The translations under genes were made by a program, and so were the position numbers. This document shows positions 52,401-63,471 of a stretch of 64,000 bases of DNA, in pieces; the stretch's first letter is position 1, and each line of letters starts with the position of its first letter. The notes below the pieces were generated by a model that saw only the letters and a program-made list of their open reading frames with translations, was not told the DNA's origin and searched no databases. The stretch spans positions 36,856-100,855 of the forward strand of contig CAVUFN010000007.1 of assembly GCA_963740765.1 (NCBI GenBank), read 5' to 3'. Origin of the DNA: DATLGB01 sp963740765 (GTDB taxonomy: Bacteria > Actinomycetota > Thermoleophilia > Solirubrobacterales > Solirubrobacteraceae).

Positions 52401-53125
52401 GTCGTCGCGCCGGGCGCGTGGAGCGTCGCGATCTCCGTGCCGTTCAGCGCCCGGTCGTAGAGCTGGATCTCATCGAGGTCGCCCGTGTACTGGAGCGGGT
52501 CGAAGCCGTTGCAGGCGCTGATGTTGGCGTGGCCGACGAACAGCGCGCCGGACGGGTAGCGCGTGTAGTCCAGGGTGCCGGCCGCGTCCACCGCGCCGAT
52601 CAGGGCGCCGTCGACGTAGAGCCTGGCCTTGCTGCCGTCGTAGGTACCGGCGACCGCATGCCAGAGCCCGTTCCAGACCTGGTTCTGGGTCGCCGCGGGC
52701 GTCACGAACGAGCCGGCCGTCCCCGTCCGGATGACCTCGAACTGCATGCCGCCGCCGCTGCCGGTGTTCAGGGAGAAGGTGCCGCCGCCGCACTCGTTGT
52801 CGCCACCGAGGGCAACCGACGCGAACGTCCCGGGCGTGGTGCCGCGCCGCACCCAGGCAGCGACGGTGATCGCGGCCGGCTTCAGCGCCTCGTTGCCCGG
52901 CACCACGAACCCGTCACCGGTGCCGGCGAGCCGGAGCGCGGCCCCGAAGCGACCGGTGGCCACCGAGGTCCCCGAGCCGGTCGCGTTCAGCCCGTTGGGC
53001 CCGCTGTCGGTGACCGTCGTGCCCGTATCGAGGTGGTACTGGGCGATCAGGCCCGCGCGAGCGGCGGAGGCGGGCAGCAGGGCGAGAGCGAGGAGGAGCA
53101 GGAACGGCAGCCGGGCCAGGCGCAT
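49436..53125 (-). CDS. Secreted LamG-domain metzincin metalloprotease
   Basis: A 1229-residue exported protein. The signal peptide is LARLPFLLLLALALLPASA. One LamG domain follows at residues 24-240 (WHAVAGTYDGSKARLYVDGA), then a Pro/Ser linker (PTPTPSPSPSPGPGGETPT) and an Ig-like C-rich module (YRYRCNVGTWTG). A metzincin catalytic domain carries HELGHALGAPH near residue 748 (HExxHxxGxxH, three zinc His) and a Met-turn region DFMSYCASDANAW near 815. Cys pairs (CGSDD, CGDAP, CGGNT) suggest disulfides. The last 300 residues are Ig/cadherin-like, ending in basic repeats. It probably cuts surface or host-matrix proteins. A leaderless TAGGGT box precedes the ATG. Confidence 0.85.
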   Translation of the reverse strand: MRLARLPFLLLLALALLPASAARAGLIAQYHLDTGTTVTDSGPNGLNATGSGTSVATGRFGAALRLAGTGDGFVVPGNEALKPAAITVAAWVRRGTTPGTFASVALGGDNECGGGTFSLNTGSGGGMQFEVIRTGTAGSFVTPAATQNQVWNGLWHAVAGTYDGSKARLYVDGALIGAVDAAGTLDYTRYPSGALFVGHANISACNGFDPLQYTGDLDEIQLYDRALNGTEIATLHAPGATTPPVIEDPGPTPTPSPSPSPGPGGETPTASPSPAVPTPEPEANVKRPFIGKVGQIDKDTYRYRCNVGTWTGLADNPQFTITWYQDTGFLGYDGTPLQPQTVGTGPTFDVDGRIRSGRKYLCRVQAYMRSGQRLSVPSVTSILRAFDAQEILLTPLAATGNVSVRGIDVFSVVQPEAGNAYDPYFKTYCGGGTPNPFAADCSGTAGAPREVDWHGSHLDASKPTSAVVYVNRDATVAATTQVEVVLRGGVEGGKFFDERLTQRVNTLQTAPNPWVTEGERGNTKMGVRFDLPADWLRAAAEENLNKLRLTAQVRIPPDAYPVVQCELLEGCGSDDVYDLRKIGVRDKSLYPLRIRSVQVQDVDEAKTRSAVTLKSPGQVLDRAMDTFPAGARYRVGAFTGTINLDLSALTGTSKDCGDAPDGETAGELVVRVRACRSGKVYDALWRYRQANPDGYDVLLGIHRYPGGPGALDEPGGSSGGPLLAGLPVSGRQPYIHVNDGSRGRPLTSAAHELGHALGAPHADFDNDPATRCGGNTPPETGEEWLPDNRGRLQGTKFDPDTGDRTPDLETSMLFDFMSYCASDANAWVSPRNWRRYEVMLTRLFHDPPDRRSARTTATTAQASTGTVTGTLIGGTAIINSVIPAGAAGGTPAAVPGSPLQVQSFDAAGAPLDTVGAQIDTLTDSSGATFFSAPLPASAAKVQVTAAGTVLAERSATKPPAVKVTAPRKGSRARRSLRVSWRATDPDGDALQATVGFSPSPGAPYKTLYEGVDTGAVTVPARQLQASRRARVRVTVNDGFNEVSAESARFRADGAPPTARIIVPARGVTGKAGGRTLLEGEATDDAGRALTGRRLTWFAGKRRLGTGSPLRARIPAGRVKLRLQARDRRGRRASATRVLVQEPVTLDLTELRAPDRVTRRTKRITVRIAATTPSRARIGGRTVRVGTKTRKVRVPLPRRPKSGLLKVAVKVTARGPKQPSITQTLLVFRL

Positions 53126-53131
53126 CGCGCG

Positions 53132-53137
53132 ACCCTA
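53132..53137 (-). promoter_or_regulatory. Leaderless -10 box (TAGGGT) for the LamG metzincin gene
   Basis: TAGGGT on the minus strand lies six bases before the ATG at 53125 (spacer CGCGCG) with no ribosome binding site. It sits in the 47-base gap after the secA stop, indicating an own promoter. Confidence 0.45.
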
Positions 53138-53172
53138 GACCAGCTCTCGGCCGGATGTCCATCAGGCGCGGC

Positions 53173-55416
<2,244 letters not shown>

Positions 55417-55449
55417 TGAGGGTATCGGCCCCGGCCTTGGCCGCGTATC

Positions 55450-55484
55450 GAAAACGCCCGCCCGGGTTAGCCGAGCGGCGTTTG
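55450..55484 (-). terminator. Rho-independent terminator after collagen-like gene A
   Basis: On the minus strand AAACGCCGCTCGG-CTAA-CCCGGGCGGGCGTTTT makes an imperfect GC-rich hairpin (one bulge) ending in TTTT, directly after the TAG at 55488-55490. Confidence 0.65.
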
Positions 55485-55487
55485 GCC

Positions 55488-57162
55488 CTAGTGCGCGCGG
55501 ACCCTCGTGCGGATGACCCGCTTGCCGCTGGTGACGACCACCTCGTAGGTACCGCGGGCGAGTCCGGCCGCGGAGACGCGGGCCCGCCTGCCGAACATCC
55601 GGCGGGTACGCACCAGCTTGCCGTGGCGCACGAAGCGCGCGGTCGCCGCCGTCGCCGCGGGCTGCCGGACCTCGCACGTGATCTTGATCTCGTGCTTGTC
55701 GTGGCGGTCCTTGATCCGGACGACCGTGCACGTCACGGTGCCCGTCGGACCGGCCGGGCCGCGCGGACCCTCCGGACCCCGCGGTCCCGCCGGGCCGCCT
55801 GCGCCCTGCGGCCGCGGGCACCCGCGCCGCCCGTCGGTCCGGCCGGGCCGGTCGCCCCCGTCGGCCCGGTGAGCGCCGGCCCCGCGGGGCCGGTCAGGCC
55901 GGTGGGACCGCCGGAAGGCGGGCCGCCGATGCCGCGGACGTCGATGCTCACTACGTGCCTGAGCCCGTAGGAAACGCCGGGTTCGTCGTCCTCGAACGAG
56001 AAGGTCTGGAGCAATGTGGTCGCGCGCGGACCCGCTGCGCCGGGCAGGAACCGCACCCCCGCGGTGCAGGACTCCCCTGGGGCGACCACCGACACGCGGT
56101 CGCGGGAACTCTCCCAAGACGAGGAAGTCGTCGGCGTCGCCGTTGGAAACGACGTAATCCTGGCCGAAGTTCGCCTGGTGCGGGTAGACGTTGCGGCTCG
56201 TGGTGTTGGTGAGCGTGACCTGCTCGATCGGGCTGATGTCGCCCAGCGGCACGGTCCCGAAGTCCAGGGGCCCGGCCGGTCCGAAGCGCCCCGGGTCAAA
56301 GGACAGGGTTCCGCTGCCGCCGCTGTTGCCGGCCACGGCGATCTTGTAGGTCCTGCCCGCCTCAGCGTGGAACTGCGCCGTGCACTGGCCCAGGTCGGCC
56401 ACCTCGAGGTCGGCGAGCGCCGTTCCGTCGTAAATCGCCACCAGCGCAGCCCGCGGCCGGTCGCAGTCGATGGTCACGTCGCCGGTCTGAGACGGGGTCC
56501 ACGAGTACCACACGCTGGCGTTGGTGTCGTCGATCCTCGCCCAAGGCGCTGTGGTTGGGCTCGCCGGGTTCGTGGCTCGGCACGGTGAGGTCGAACGTCG
56601 CCGTGGGCAGCGCGCACCGTCAGGGGCTGGGCGTCGGCGAAGTCGTCGTTGGCCGGCGGCACGAGCTTCTCGATGCCGAGCTCGAAGGGTCCCTCCGCGA
56701 GATGATGGTGTCCTCGTAGTACGGGCGCCACCCGCCCACCTGGATCTTGTAGGTCTTGGCATGGTCGAGCTTGAGGGACACTGCCGACGGGACACCGGAG
56801 CCGGGCCTGCCGCATCCGTCGTCGTCGGTCCCGACCCGTTCCAGCGGGTCTGCATAGTCGTTCCCGGTGTACACGGTCAGGACGGTGTCGACGGTGCCGG
56901 CGCACCCGGTGTCGATGCGGTACACCCCGTCCGCCGGCGGCGTGAACGCGAACCACACCGTCTTGCCGAAGTAGGTGAACTGCGCGCGGAGATCCTCCGC
57001 GGCCTCCTCCGTCGCCTCGACGTTGCTCGCCGGCGTCGTGCCGAGCGTGACCGTCTGGGCGTTCGCCAGATCGTCGTTCGGCGGCGGGTCGGCGAGCGCG
57101 GGCATCGCGAGCAGCGCGAACAGCGCGCTGGTCACCGCGCAGAGTTTGAGTAGCGGAACCAT
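55488..57162 (-). pseudogene. Secreted collagen-like surface protein A, broken by frameshifts
   Basis: Reconstructed from ATG 57162 (after GAGAGGACAG) to TAG 55488. A signal peptide (VPLLKLCAVTSALFALLAMP) leads to a PPC-like domain (DPPPNDDLANAQTVTLG; TVWFAFTPPADGVYRIDTGC) and a second copy (LVPPANDDFADAQPLTV; SVWYSWTPSQTGDVTIDCD). A choice-of-anchor-like domain follows (DFGTVPLGDISPIEQVTLTN), then Gly-X-Y collagen repeats (GPTGATGPAGPTGGAG; GPRGPEGPRGPAGPTG) and a basic C-terminal domain (RGTYEVVVTSGKRVIRTRVR). Frame changes occur near 56,690, 56,580, 56,100 and 55,830. Domain order is intact, so I read these as sequence errors. A paralogue follows upstream. A trimeric fibrous surface protein is the likely form. 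Confidence 0.72.
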
Positions 57163-57182
57163 CTGTCCTCTCGGATCGTCAT

Positions 57183-58844
57183 CTAGTTGACCGTGATCGG
57201 CGTCCGGCTCAGGGCGACACGGCCCTGGGTGAGGACGAGCGTGTAGTGACCGCGACGACGCCGCGGGCGACGAAGCGGGCGTGCGGGCCGGACAGCCGCT
57301 GCGCGCGGACGACTTCACCGCGATGGACGAGCAGCGCCCGGGCGTTCCGGACCACAGGGGTGGCCGCCGTGCAGCGGACCCGGTGGCCCTGAACCGTGCA
57401 GGTCACCTTGGTGGGTGGGCCGGCCGGGCCCCGAGGTCCGGTCGGTCCGATGGGGCCCACCGGACCGCGGGCGCCGCCGGCGCCGGCAGGGCCGGTGGCG
57501 CCGCCCCTCGCCGGCGGGTCCGGGAGATCCGCTGGGACCGGCGGGCGCTGTCTGTGGCTGCGGGCCACGGTCACCGGTCGGCCCGGCGGCCGCGGCGATC
57601 CCGGTTCCGGTCACGCCGAAGTCCGGGATGATCACCTCCCCGTCGTCGCCGAACCTGACCCCCAGGTAGACCGCGACCGACGCCTTGCGGGCGCCGGTGG
57701 CCCCGGGCCGGAATCGCATCCTCACGGTGCAGTTCCCGCCGCTGGGCACTCGGAGTTCAGGCATCCCCATCGGGCAGGCATGTGCCCGTGTCATGGGCGA
57801 GGAAGTCCGTCGGGTCGAGAAGCCATAGGCGATCACCGGCGACGGGATGCCGTCGGTCGTCAAAAAGCCGCGCGCGAGGTGCACCTCGAAGGGCGACGTG
57901 TTGGTCAGCGTGATCGTCCGCGGCTGGCTGTGCTTGCCGACGGCCACCGCACCGAAGTCGACCGTCCGGCGTGTCCACCCCGCCGTCGAAGATCGTGAAC
58001 GACCCCCGCTCGTAGTCGAAGTTGCGGACCCGGATGTAGTAGGTCGTGCCGGCCTCGGCTCGCAGCGGGATCTCGCAGCTGCCGTAGTCGTAGAGCGAGA
58101 GGTCCGCGATGCCGGCGCCGGTGTAGACGTCGGCGTCGTCGTAGAGTGTCCTGGGCGCAGCGCAACAGCACGACGCGGGACCTGGTCGGGGTCCACGCGA
58201 ACCAGACCGAGTGACTGACGCCGTAGAGCCGGTCGGCGCCGGGCTCACCGGGCTCGGTCGTCGCGTACGTCGTGTCGTAGGTGAACGTGGGTGCTGCCTC
58301 GGGCACGACCTGTGCGTCTGAGAGGTCGTCGTTGGCCGGGCGGCTCACCGCGGTGATCCGCAGGGCGAAGGCGCCGGCCACGCTGCCCCGGTTGCCGCGA
58401 GCGCCGACCCGGATCTTGTACGGGGTGCCGGCGTCGAGATCGAGAGCCAGCATGGCGTCGCCCGAACCTGAGCCGCAGCCGACGTCGGCCCCGTTGACGG
58501 GGACCAGACCGGAGTGACCCGGGCCGCCGCGAGACACGTCGAGGAGGGTGTCGACGGTCCGGCTGCACCCGGTGTCGATGCGGTACGTGCCGGTGTTCGG
58601 CGGCGCGAAGGAGAACCACACCGTGTTCTTGACGGGGAGGCGATAGAAGCCGTCGACGGAGAAGTCCGGGAGCTCACCCGGTTCCGTGGAGGCGTCCACG
58701 TTGGTGCCCGGCGTGTCGCCGGGGGCGTGACCACCTGCGCGTCGGCGAGGTTGTCGTTGGGTGGCGGCGCGGCGAGCGCCGGACCGGCATGCACCGCGAA
58801 CGCCATCATCATCATCGCGCCCACCGCCCGGATGTCGTCTTCAT
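57183..58844 (-). pseudogene. Secreted collagen-like surface protein B, broken by frameshifts
   Basis: Paralogue of A. The likely start is ATG 58844 (MKTTSGRWA, after TTTGGAGGCAG), with a frameshift before the signal core MMMMAFAVHAGPALA. PPC-like domains follow (PPPNDNLADAQVV; TVWFSFAPPNTGTYRIDTGC; SVWFAWTPTRSRVVLL), then a choice-of-anchor-like part (VDFGAVAVGKHSQPRTITLT) and a short collagen region (GPVGPIGPTGPRGPAGPP). The C-terminal domain has VTCTVQGHRVRCTAATPVV and RVALSRTPITVN, ending at TAG 57183. At least five frame changes are needed to join it. It ends 20 bases before protein A starts, so the two form one operon. Confidence 0.7.
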
Positions 58845-58945
58845 CGGTCTGCCTCCAAATAGGGAGGCTCCAATCAACCGGACCGCGCACCTGCCGTCGT
58901 CACCCGCCGTGGGTATTCGGCCTACCGCGCTTGCGGTATCCGAAG

Positions 58946-58978
58946 GAAAACGCCCGCCCTGGTCCGGGGCGGGCGCTT
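58946..58978 (-). terminator. Rho-independent terminator after hpf
   Basis: On the minus strand AGCGCCCGCCCC-GGACCA-GGGCGGGCG is a 9-bp GC stem followed by TTTTCC. It lies five bases after the hpf stop. A second small hairpin TACCGC-GCTT-GCGGTA (58923-58938) lies just beyond it. The rest of the 138-base gap (58845-58982) shows the start region of protein B and nothing else. Confidence 0.75.
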
Positions 58979-58982
58979 GAAG

Positions 58983-59320
58983 TCACATGGCGGCCGGCTG
59001 GGCGTGTTGCTCGCCGGCACGTGGGCCGCGCCGCTTGTCGCGGTGGCGCTTGACCTGCCGGGCTATGTCCTCAGCTACGCAGTTGACCGCCTGCACCGCG
59101 TCGCGTTTGCGCTCGCGGGCGCGCAGCGTGACGCCCTTGAAGTGCAACGTCGCCTCGACGACCTCGCAGATGGGGTTCGAGGGGTTGCGCTCCTGCGAGA
59201 ACTCGATCTGGAGTACCGCGAGCGGACTGACCTGTTTCGCAACCTTCTAGAACCGTCGCCGACCATCTCACGGAGCTCGTCCGTGACGGGGACGTTGCGG
59301 CCCTTGACCTCGATCTGCAT
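58983..59320 (-). pseudogene. hpf: Ribosome hibernation promoting factor (HPF/RaiA), frameshifted
   Basis: Binds the 30S subunit and forms hibernating ribosomes. It begins at ATG 59320 after AGGAGG, with MQIEVKGRNVPVTDELREMV. Near 59,250 the frame is lost by one base, and an in-frame TAG stands where Glu is expected (RRF-stop-KVAKQVS). It resumes with VSPLAVLQIEFSQERNPSNP, CEVVEATLHFKGVTLRARER and KRDAVQAVNCVAEDIARQVK. The last part RHRDKRRGPRAGEQHAQPAA ends at TGA 58983. About 112 residues is the short form, lacking the long-HPF dimerisation domain. The base change plus indel in one spot argues for bad sequence rather than gene loss. It lies upstream of secA, as in many actinobacteria. Confidence 0.8.
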
Positions 59321-59397
59321 GGGACCTCCTGTTGGGGAATGCGGTCCCGAGTGAGCTTCTCACAATGCCCGGACATACGAAAGTGCCTGAACGCATT

Positions 59398-60083
59398 TTA
59401 GCCGCTGCCTGTCAACTCCGCCGCGCAGGCGTACAGCGTCGCGCCCGTCGTGTGGACGTCGTCGACCAGCAGCACCCGTCCGGGCGGCGGTCGGTCAGCT
59501 CGAGCGCGATGCGTCCGGGGGCGCGCCGCTCGGCCCGCCGGGCGCCGAGCTGCCGGGACGCCCTCCCAGAGCGCGCCAGGCAGTCGACGACCGGCAGCCC
59601 GAGCCGCCGGGCGAGCTCGCGGGCGAGCAGCGCCGCAGGGTCGAATCCGCGTGCCCGGCGCCGGGCGCGGGCGCGGCGGGCACCGGGACGACCGCGTCCA
59701 CGCCGAGCCGTCCGGTCGCAGGCGCTCGCGCCGCCTGGCGCCAGCGCCCAAGGGGCGCGTTGGCCGCCATCTGCGCGGCCATCAGGCCGGCCACGGCCGG
59801 GCGCCGCGGAACTTCAGCGCGCGCACCAGCGCCCGCGCGGCCCCCTCGTGGGCCAGCGGCGCCCACGCGGTCGCGAACGGCGCCGCCACCGCGGGGCAGG
59901 CGCGGCCGCCGTGCACGGGTAGCCCGCAGCGGCGGCAGACCCCGGCCCGAGCCAGCGCAGTCGCGCAGGCACGCCGAGCAGGCCAGCGCGCTCGCGACCT
60001 CCAGCGGCGCATGGCAGGCCACGCACAGCGGGCGGCACGATCAGCGCGACGAGGTCGGCGAAATACAGGGCGCCCGCCCCCAT
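59398..60083 (-). pseudogene. ComF family phosphoribosyltransferase-like protein, frameshifted
   Basis: ComF/GntX-like protein of DNA uptake or nucleotide metabolism. From ATG 60083: LYFADLVALIVPP, then Cys pairs of the zinc ribbon (VACHAPLEVASALACSACLR; CRRCGLPVHGGRACP). Next come a helical part (AHEGAARALVRALKFRGARP; LMAAQMAANAPLGRWRQAA) and the phosphoribosyl-diphosphate site (RVLLVDDVHTTGATLYACAA) near the end. These pieces lie in three frames, with breaks near 60,030, 59,930, 59,780, 59,700 and 59,500. The stop is TAA 59398. It sits just upstream of hpf, the known comF-hpf-secA order. Most changes look like sequence error. Confidence 0.7.
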
Positions 60084-60144
60084 GGTCGTCGCCGCCGGCC
60101 TGCAACGGGACAAGACCCGGTCGTGCAAACACTGTGCCAGGTCC

Positions 60145-60988
60145 GTGCCAACTCGCAGCATCCCCGTCGACACCTCCTGGACGTTCGCCCCCGCCGTCCT
60201 GTTGACGATGGCGGTCTACGCCTGGTGTACGTCCGCCGCTGGCGCGAGGTCCGCGCCGAGGCCGGCACCAGGCCGCCGGCGCCGGCCGCCTCGCGCTCTG
60301 GTTCGGCGGCCTCGCGCTGATCCTCGTCGCCCTCGTCTCGCCCGTCGACGTCATCTCCGAGCAGCTGGCCTCGGCGCACATGGTCCAGCACCTGCTGCTG
60401 GCCGACATCGTCCCGATCATGCTGATCCTCGGCGTTCACGAAGACGCTCCTGCGGCCGGTCACCCGCCAGGTCCACGCCATCGAGAAGAAGGCCGGCTGG
60501 TTCGCGCACCCCGCGTTCGGCGTCATCGCCTACGTCGGCGCGATGTGGTTGTGGCACATCCCGGCCCTCTACGACGCCGCGCTCAACCACGCCGGCGTCC
60601 ACGTCCTCGAGCACCTCACCTTCGCCGCCTCCGGCGGGCTGTACTGGTGGCACCTCATCTCCCCCATCCGCTAGCCGACTGCGGCTCGGCGGCATGGCCC
60701 CGGTCGCCTACATGGTCGCCACCAAGCTGCTCGTCGGCGCCCTCGGCGTCTTCCTCGCCTTCTACCCCAAGCTGCTCTACACCCCCTACGATCGCCGAGG
60801 GCCGAGCGCTGGGGCATGACGCCCGCTCGACGACCAGGGCGTCGCCGGGCTGATCATGGGCCTCGAGCAGTCGCTCGTCATGGGCGTCGCGCTCGCCTAC
60901 CTGTTCGCCGCATGCTCACGGAGTCCGAGGCCGCCGACAAGCGCGACGAGCTCCTCGAGGACCGCGCCGCCGCGCTACAGCCGCTGAG
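60145..60988 (+). pseudogene. Cytochrome c oxidase assembly protein CtaG (Caa3_CtaG family), frameshifted
   Basis: Copper-delivery-related membrane protein for the caa3 oxidase. The start may be GTG 60145 (PTRSIPVDTSWTFAPAVLL). Helices in other frames follow: LALWFGGLALILVALVSPVD, ASAHMVQHLLLADIVPIMLI with the conserved HMVQH, FAHPAFGVIAYVGAMWLWHI with WLWHIPALY, GVHVLEHLTFAASGGLYWWH and YMVATKLLVGALGVFLAFYP, and finally MGLEQSLVMGVALAYLFA. The His-rich motifs identify the family. About five frame breaks are needed. The 3' end near 60,988 is approximate and abuts the opposing uridylyltransferase gene. Confidence 0.72.
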
Positions 60989-62350
60989 GACTTCGCCGTC
61001 GTCGATCTCGGCGGGGCCGGCGACGCGTCACCGACCCGCGCACGACGACGTCGCGGCCGAAGCGCACGTCGCCGTCGACCGTCAGCCGCGCCGCCTCGAC
61101 CAGCGACGGCGCGCCGTGCGGGAAGCGCTCGTCGAAGTCGCGCGACGAGCTTGAACTCGTCCGACAGCTCCACGTGCGGCGCGCGCCGAGCCCTCGGCCG
61201 AGGTCGAGTGCGCTTGTCCGGCGACAGCACGTAGGCGTCCGAGCGCAGGACGAGCAGGTCGCTCGGTGGTCTTGACCGGCATGAAGCGCCGCCGCGGCAC
61301 GCGCAGCGCGAGCGCGCCGTCGAAGACGCCGATCGCGGCGCCCATCGCGGTCTCGAGCTGGATCACCGGCGGCGAGGACTTGTCGCCCGGGTCGACGGTC
61401 TTGCGGTTGACGATCAGCGGCAGCCCGAGCACCGGGCCGCGCTCGGCGCAGCAGCGCGTCGAGCGCCTGCAGGTCGATCCACAGGTTGTTGGCGTTGAAG
61501 AAGCGGTGGCGGTCGATGTCCTGGAAGGCGTCGAGGTCTTCGTCGGGCGTCTGGGCGACCTCGCGCAGGACGAGCCGGCCGCCGGCGGCGCCAGGTGCCC
61601 GCCCTTCCGGTCGGCCGGCGTGCGGTCGATGCCCTCCGAGGCGAACGGCGCGCCGGACGTCGGCGAACCAGGCGAGGATGCGCGGGTCGAGCTCGGCCCC
61701 GAGGTTGTCCACGTTGGAGACGAAGGCGTAGCGGTAGCCCTGCGTCGAGCAGCCGCTCGAGCATGCCGGAGGTCTGCAGCGCGGTGTAGAGGTCGCCGTG
61801 GCCGGGCGGGCACCACTCGAGCGCCGGGTCGCGCGGCCACCCGCCGGCGTCAGGTCGTCGGCGAGGAGCTTGGGCTCCTTGTTCTGGACGAAGTCGAGCG
61901 GGACGTCGGCCTCGATGCCGTCGTGCTCGTCGAGCGCGTCGAGCGACGGCGTCGCGGGTCGCGAAGGAGTTCATCAGCACCAGCGGCAGCCGCGCCCCGG
62001 AGCGGCCGCGCGGCGCCGAGCACCTGCTCGGCGATCACGTCGAGGAAGGTGCGCCCGTCCTTGACCTCGAGCAGCGACTTCGGGCCGGTCATGCCCATGC
62101 TCGTGCCCAGGCCGCCGTTGAGCTTGATCACGACGGCCTGGTCGATGACGTCCGGCCGCGTCGGACTCCGGCAGGTCGTCGTACTCGGGCAGCCCGTCGA
62201 GCGGCTCGAGCGTCGGCCTCCGGCATCATCCCGGTCTCGCCCGAGACCAGCTGCTCGTAGTAGTGCCGGAAGGTCTCCACGGCCGCGTCCGCGAGCCCTT
62301 CGCGCGCGCATCTTCTCCAAGCTCTGCTGCAGGCCGTCCATGCGCTGCAC
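60975..62350 (-). pseudogene. UTP-glucose-1-phosphate uridylyltransferase (UDPGP family), frameshifted
   Basis: Makes UDP-glucose from glucose-1-phosphate and UTP. It starts near GTG 62350/ATG 62341 (MDGLQQSLEKMR). The UDPGP signature VIKLNGGLGTSMGMTGPKSL lies near residue 85, with later pieces LVLMNSFATRDA, EWCPPGHGDLYTALQTSGML, VDNLGAELDPRILAWFAD, RHRFFNANNLWIDLQALDAL, SPPVIQLETAMGAAIGVFDG and LTVDGDVRFGRDVVVRGSVT. It is the eukaryote-like pfam01704 type, not GalU. About ten frame breaks are needed over 1.4 kb. The gene follows glgA with a one-base overlap (TAGTG). The 3' end is approximate. Confidence 0.75.
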
Positions 62351-63471
62351 TAAAGCAGCGACTCGTACACCGCGACGGTCTGCCGCGCGATGGCTGACCA
62401 GTCGAACTCCGCGACCGGCACGCTTCGCGGGCCGGCGCGCCCATCGCCGCGGCGCGGGCCGGATCGCGCACGAGCGCGTTGACGGCCTCGGCCAGGGCGG
62501 CCAGATCCGACGGCGGCACGAGCAGGCCGGTCTCGCCATCGACCACGACCTCGGGGATGCCGCCGACCGCGCTGGCGACGACCGGCGTGCCGCAGGCCAT
62601 CGCCTCCAGGTTGATGATCCCGAACGGCTCGTAGATCGAGGGGCAGCCGAAGACCGTCGCGTGCGAGTAGAGCTGGATCACCGTCGGCCTCGGCGACCAT
62701 CTCCGGCCGATCCACTCGCACGTCGCTCGCGCGTCGGCAACCGCCGCCTGCCATCTCGGCGGCGATCTCCGGCGTGTCGGGCGCGCCCGCGCAGAGGACG
62801 ATCTGCGCGTCCGGGTCGAACGCGCCGCCGGCGCGAACGAGGTGGACGATCCCCTTCTGGCGCGTGATTCGCCCGACGAAGAGGACGTGGGCGGGCCGGA
62901 TCGATGCCGAGCGTTCGAGCGCGTCGGTGCCGGGTCGGTGGTAAGGTCGGTGTCGATGCCGTTGTAGATGACGTGGACCCGCTCCGGGCGACGTCGGAGA
63001 CGCGCAGGATATCGTCGCGCGTGCCCAGCCGAGACGGCGATCACCGCGTCGCCGCCTCCGAGCGCGTGCTGCTCGAACCAGTTGAAGAGTCGTAGCCGCC
63101 GCGCAACTGCTCGCGCTTCCAGGGGCGCAGCGGCTCGAGCGAGTGCGTCGTCACCACGTGCGGGATGGCGTGAAGGAGCTTCGCGAGATGGCCCGCGAGG
63201 TTCGCGTACCAGGTGTGGCAGTGGACGACGTCGCGCGTCGAAGTTCTCCGCCATGCCAGATCGATGGCCATCGATGCGGAGCGCGCGAGGTCTGGCTCCC
63301 GCAAGCCGTCACGGGCCGCGGTAGGCGCACTACGCCGTCGAGAGCTGCCCCAAGCAGTGGACCTCGACGTCGGCGAGGCTTGGCCAGCTCGCGCGCCAGG
63401 TATTCGACGTGAACGCCGGCGCCGCCATAGACGTCCGGCGGAAACTCGCGCGTCAGGAGGCCGGTACGCAT
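62350..63471 (-). pseudogene. glgA: Glycogen synthase GlgA-like glycosyltransferase (GT4/actinobacterial type), frameshifted
   Basis: Starts at ATG 63471 with LLTREFPPDVYGGAGVHVEY, the donor-site loop of the actinobacterial glgA family (TIGR02149-like). Other pieces are DVVHCHTWYANLAGHLAKLL, HVVTTHSLEPLRPWKREQLR, DAVIAVSAGHARRYPARL, VHVIYNGIDTDL, CPSIYEPFGIINLEAMACGT and TPVVASAVGGIPEVVVDGET, with the final QTVAVYESLL before TAG 62350. All GT-B key segments (the E-x7-E of the C-lobe, the GIDT turn) are visible, but in different frames, with eight or more breaks. It overlaps glgC by 19 bases. Confidence 0.75.

Noticed and set aside
55700..55900. Gly-rich repeats as non-coding tandem DNA
   Set aside because: They translate to Gly-X-Y collagen repeats flanked by coding domains.
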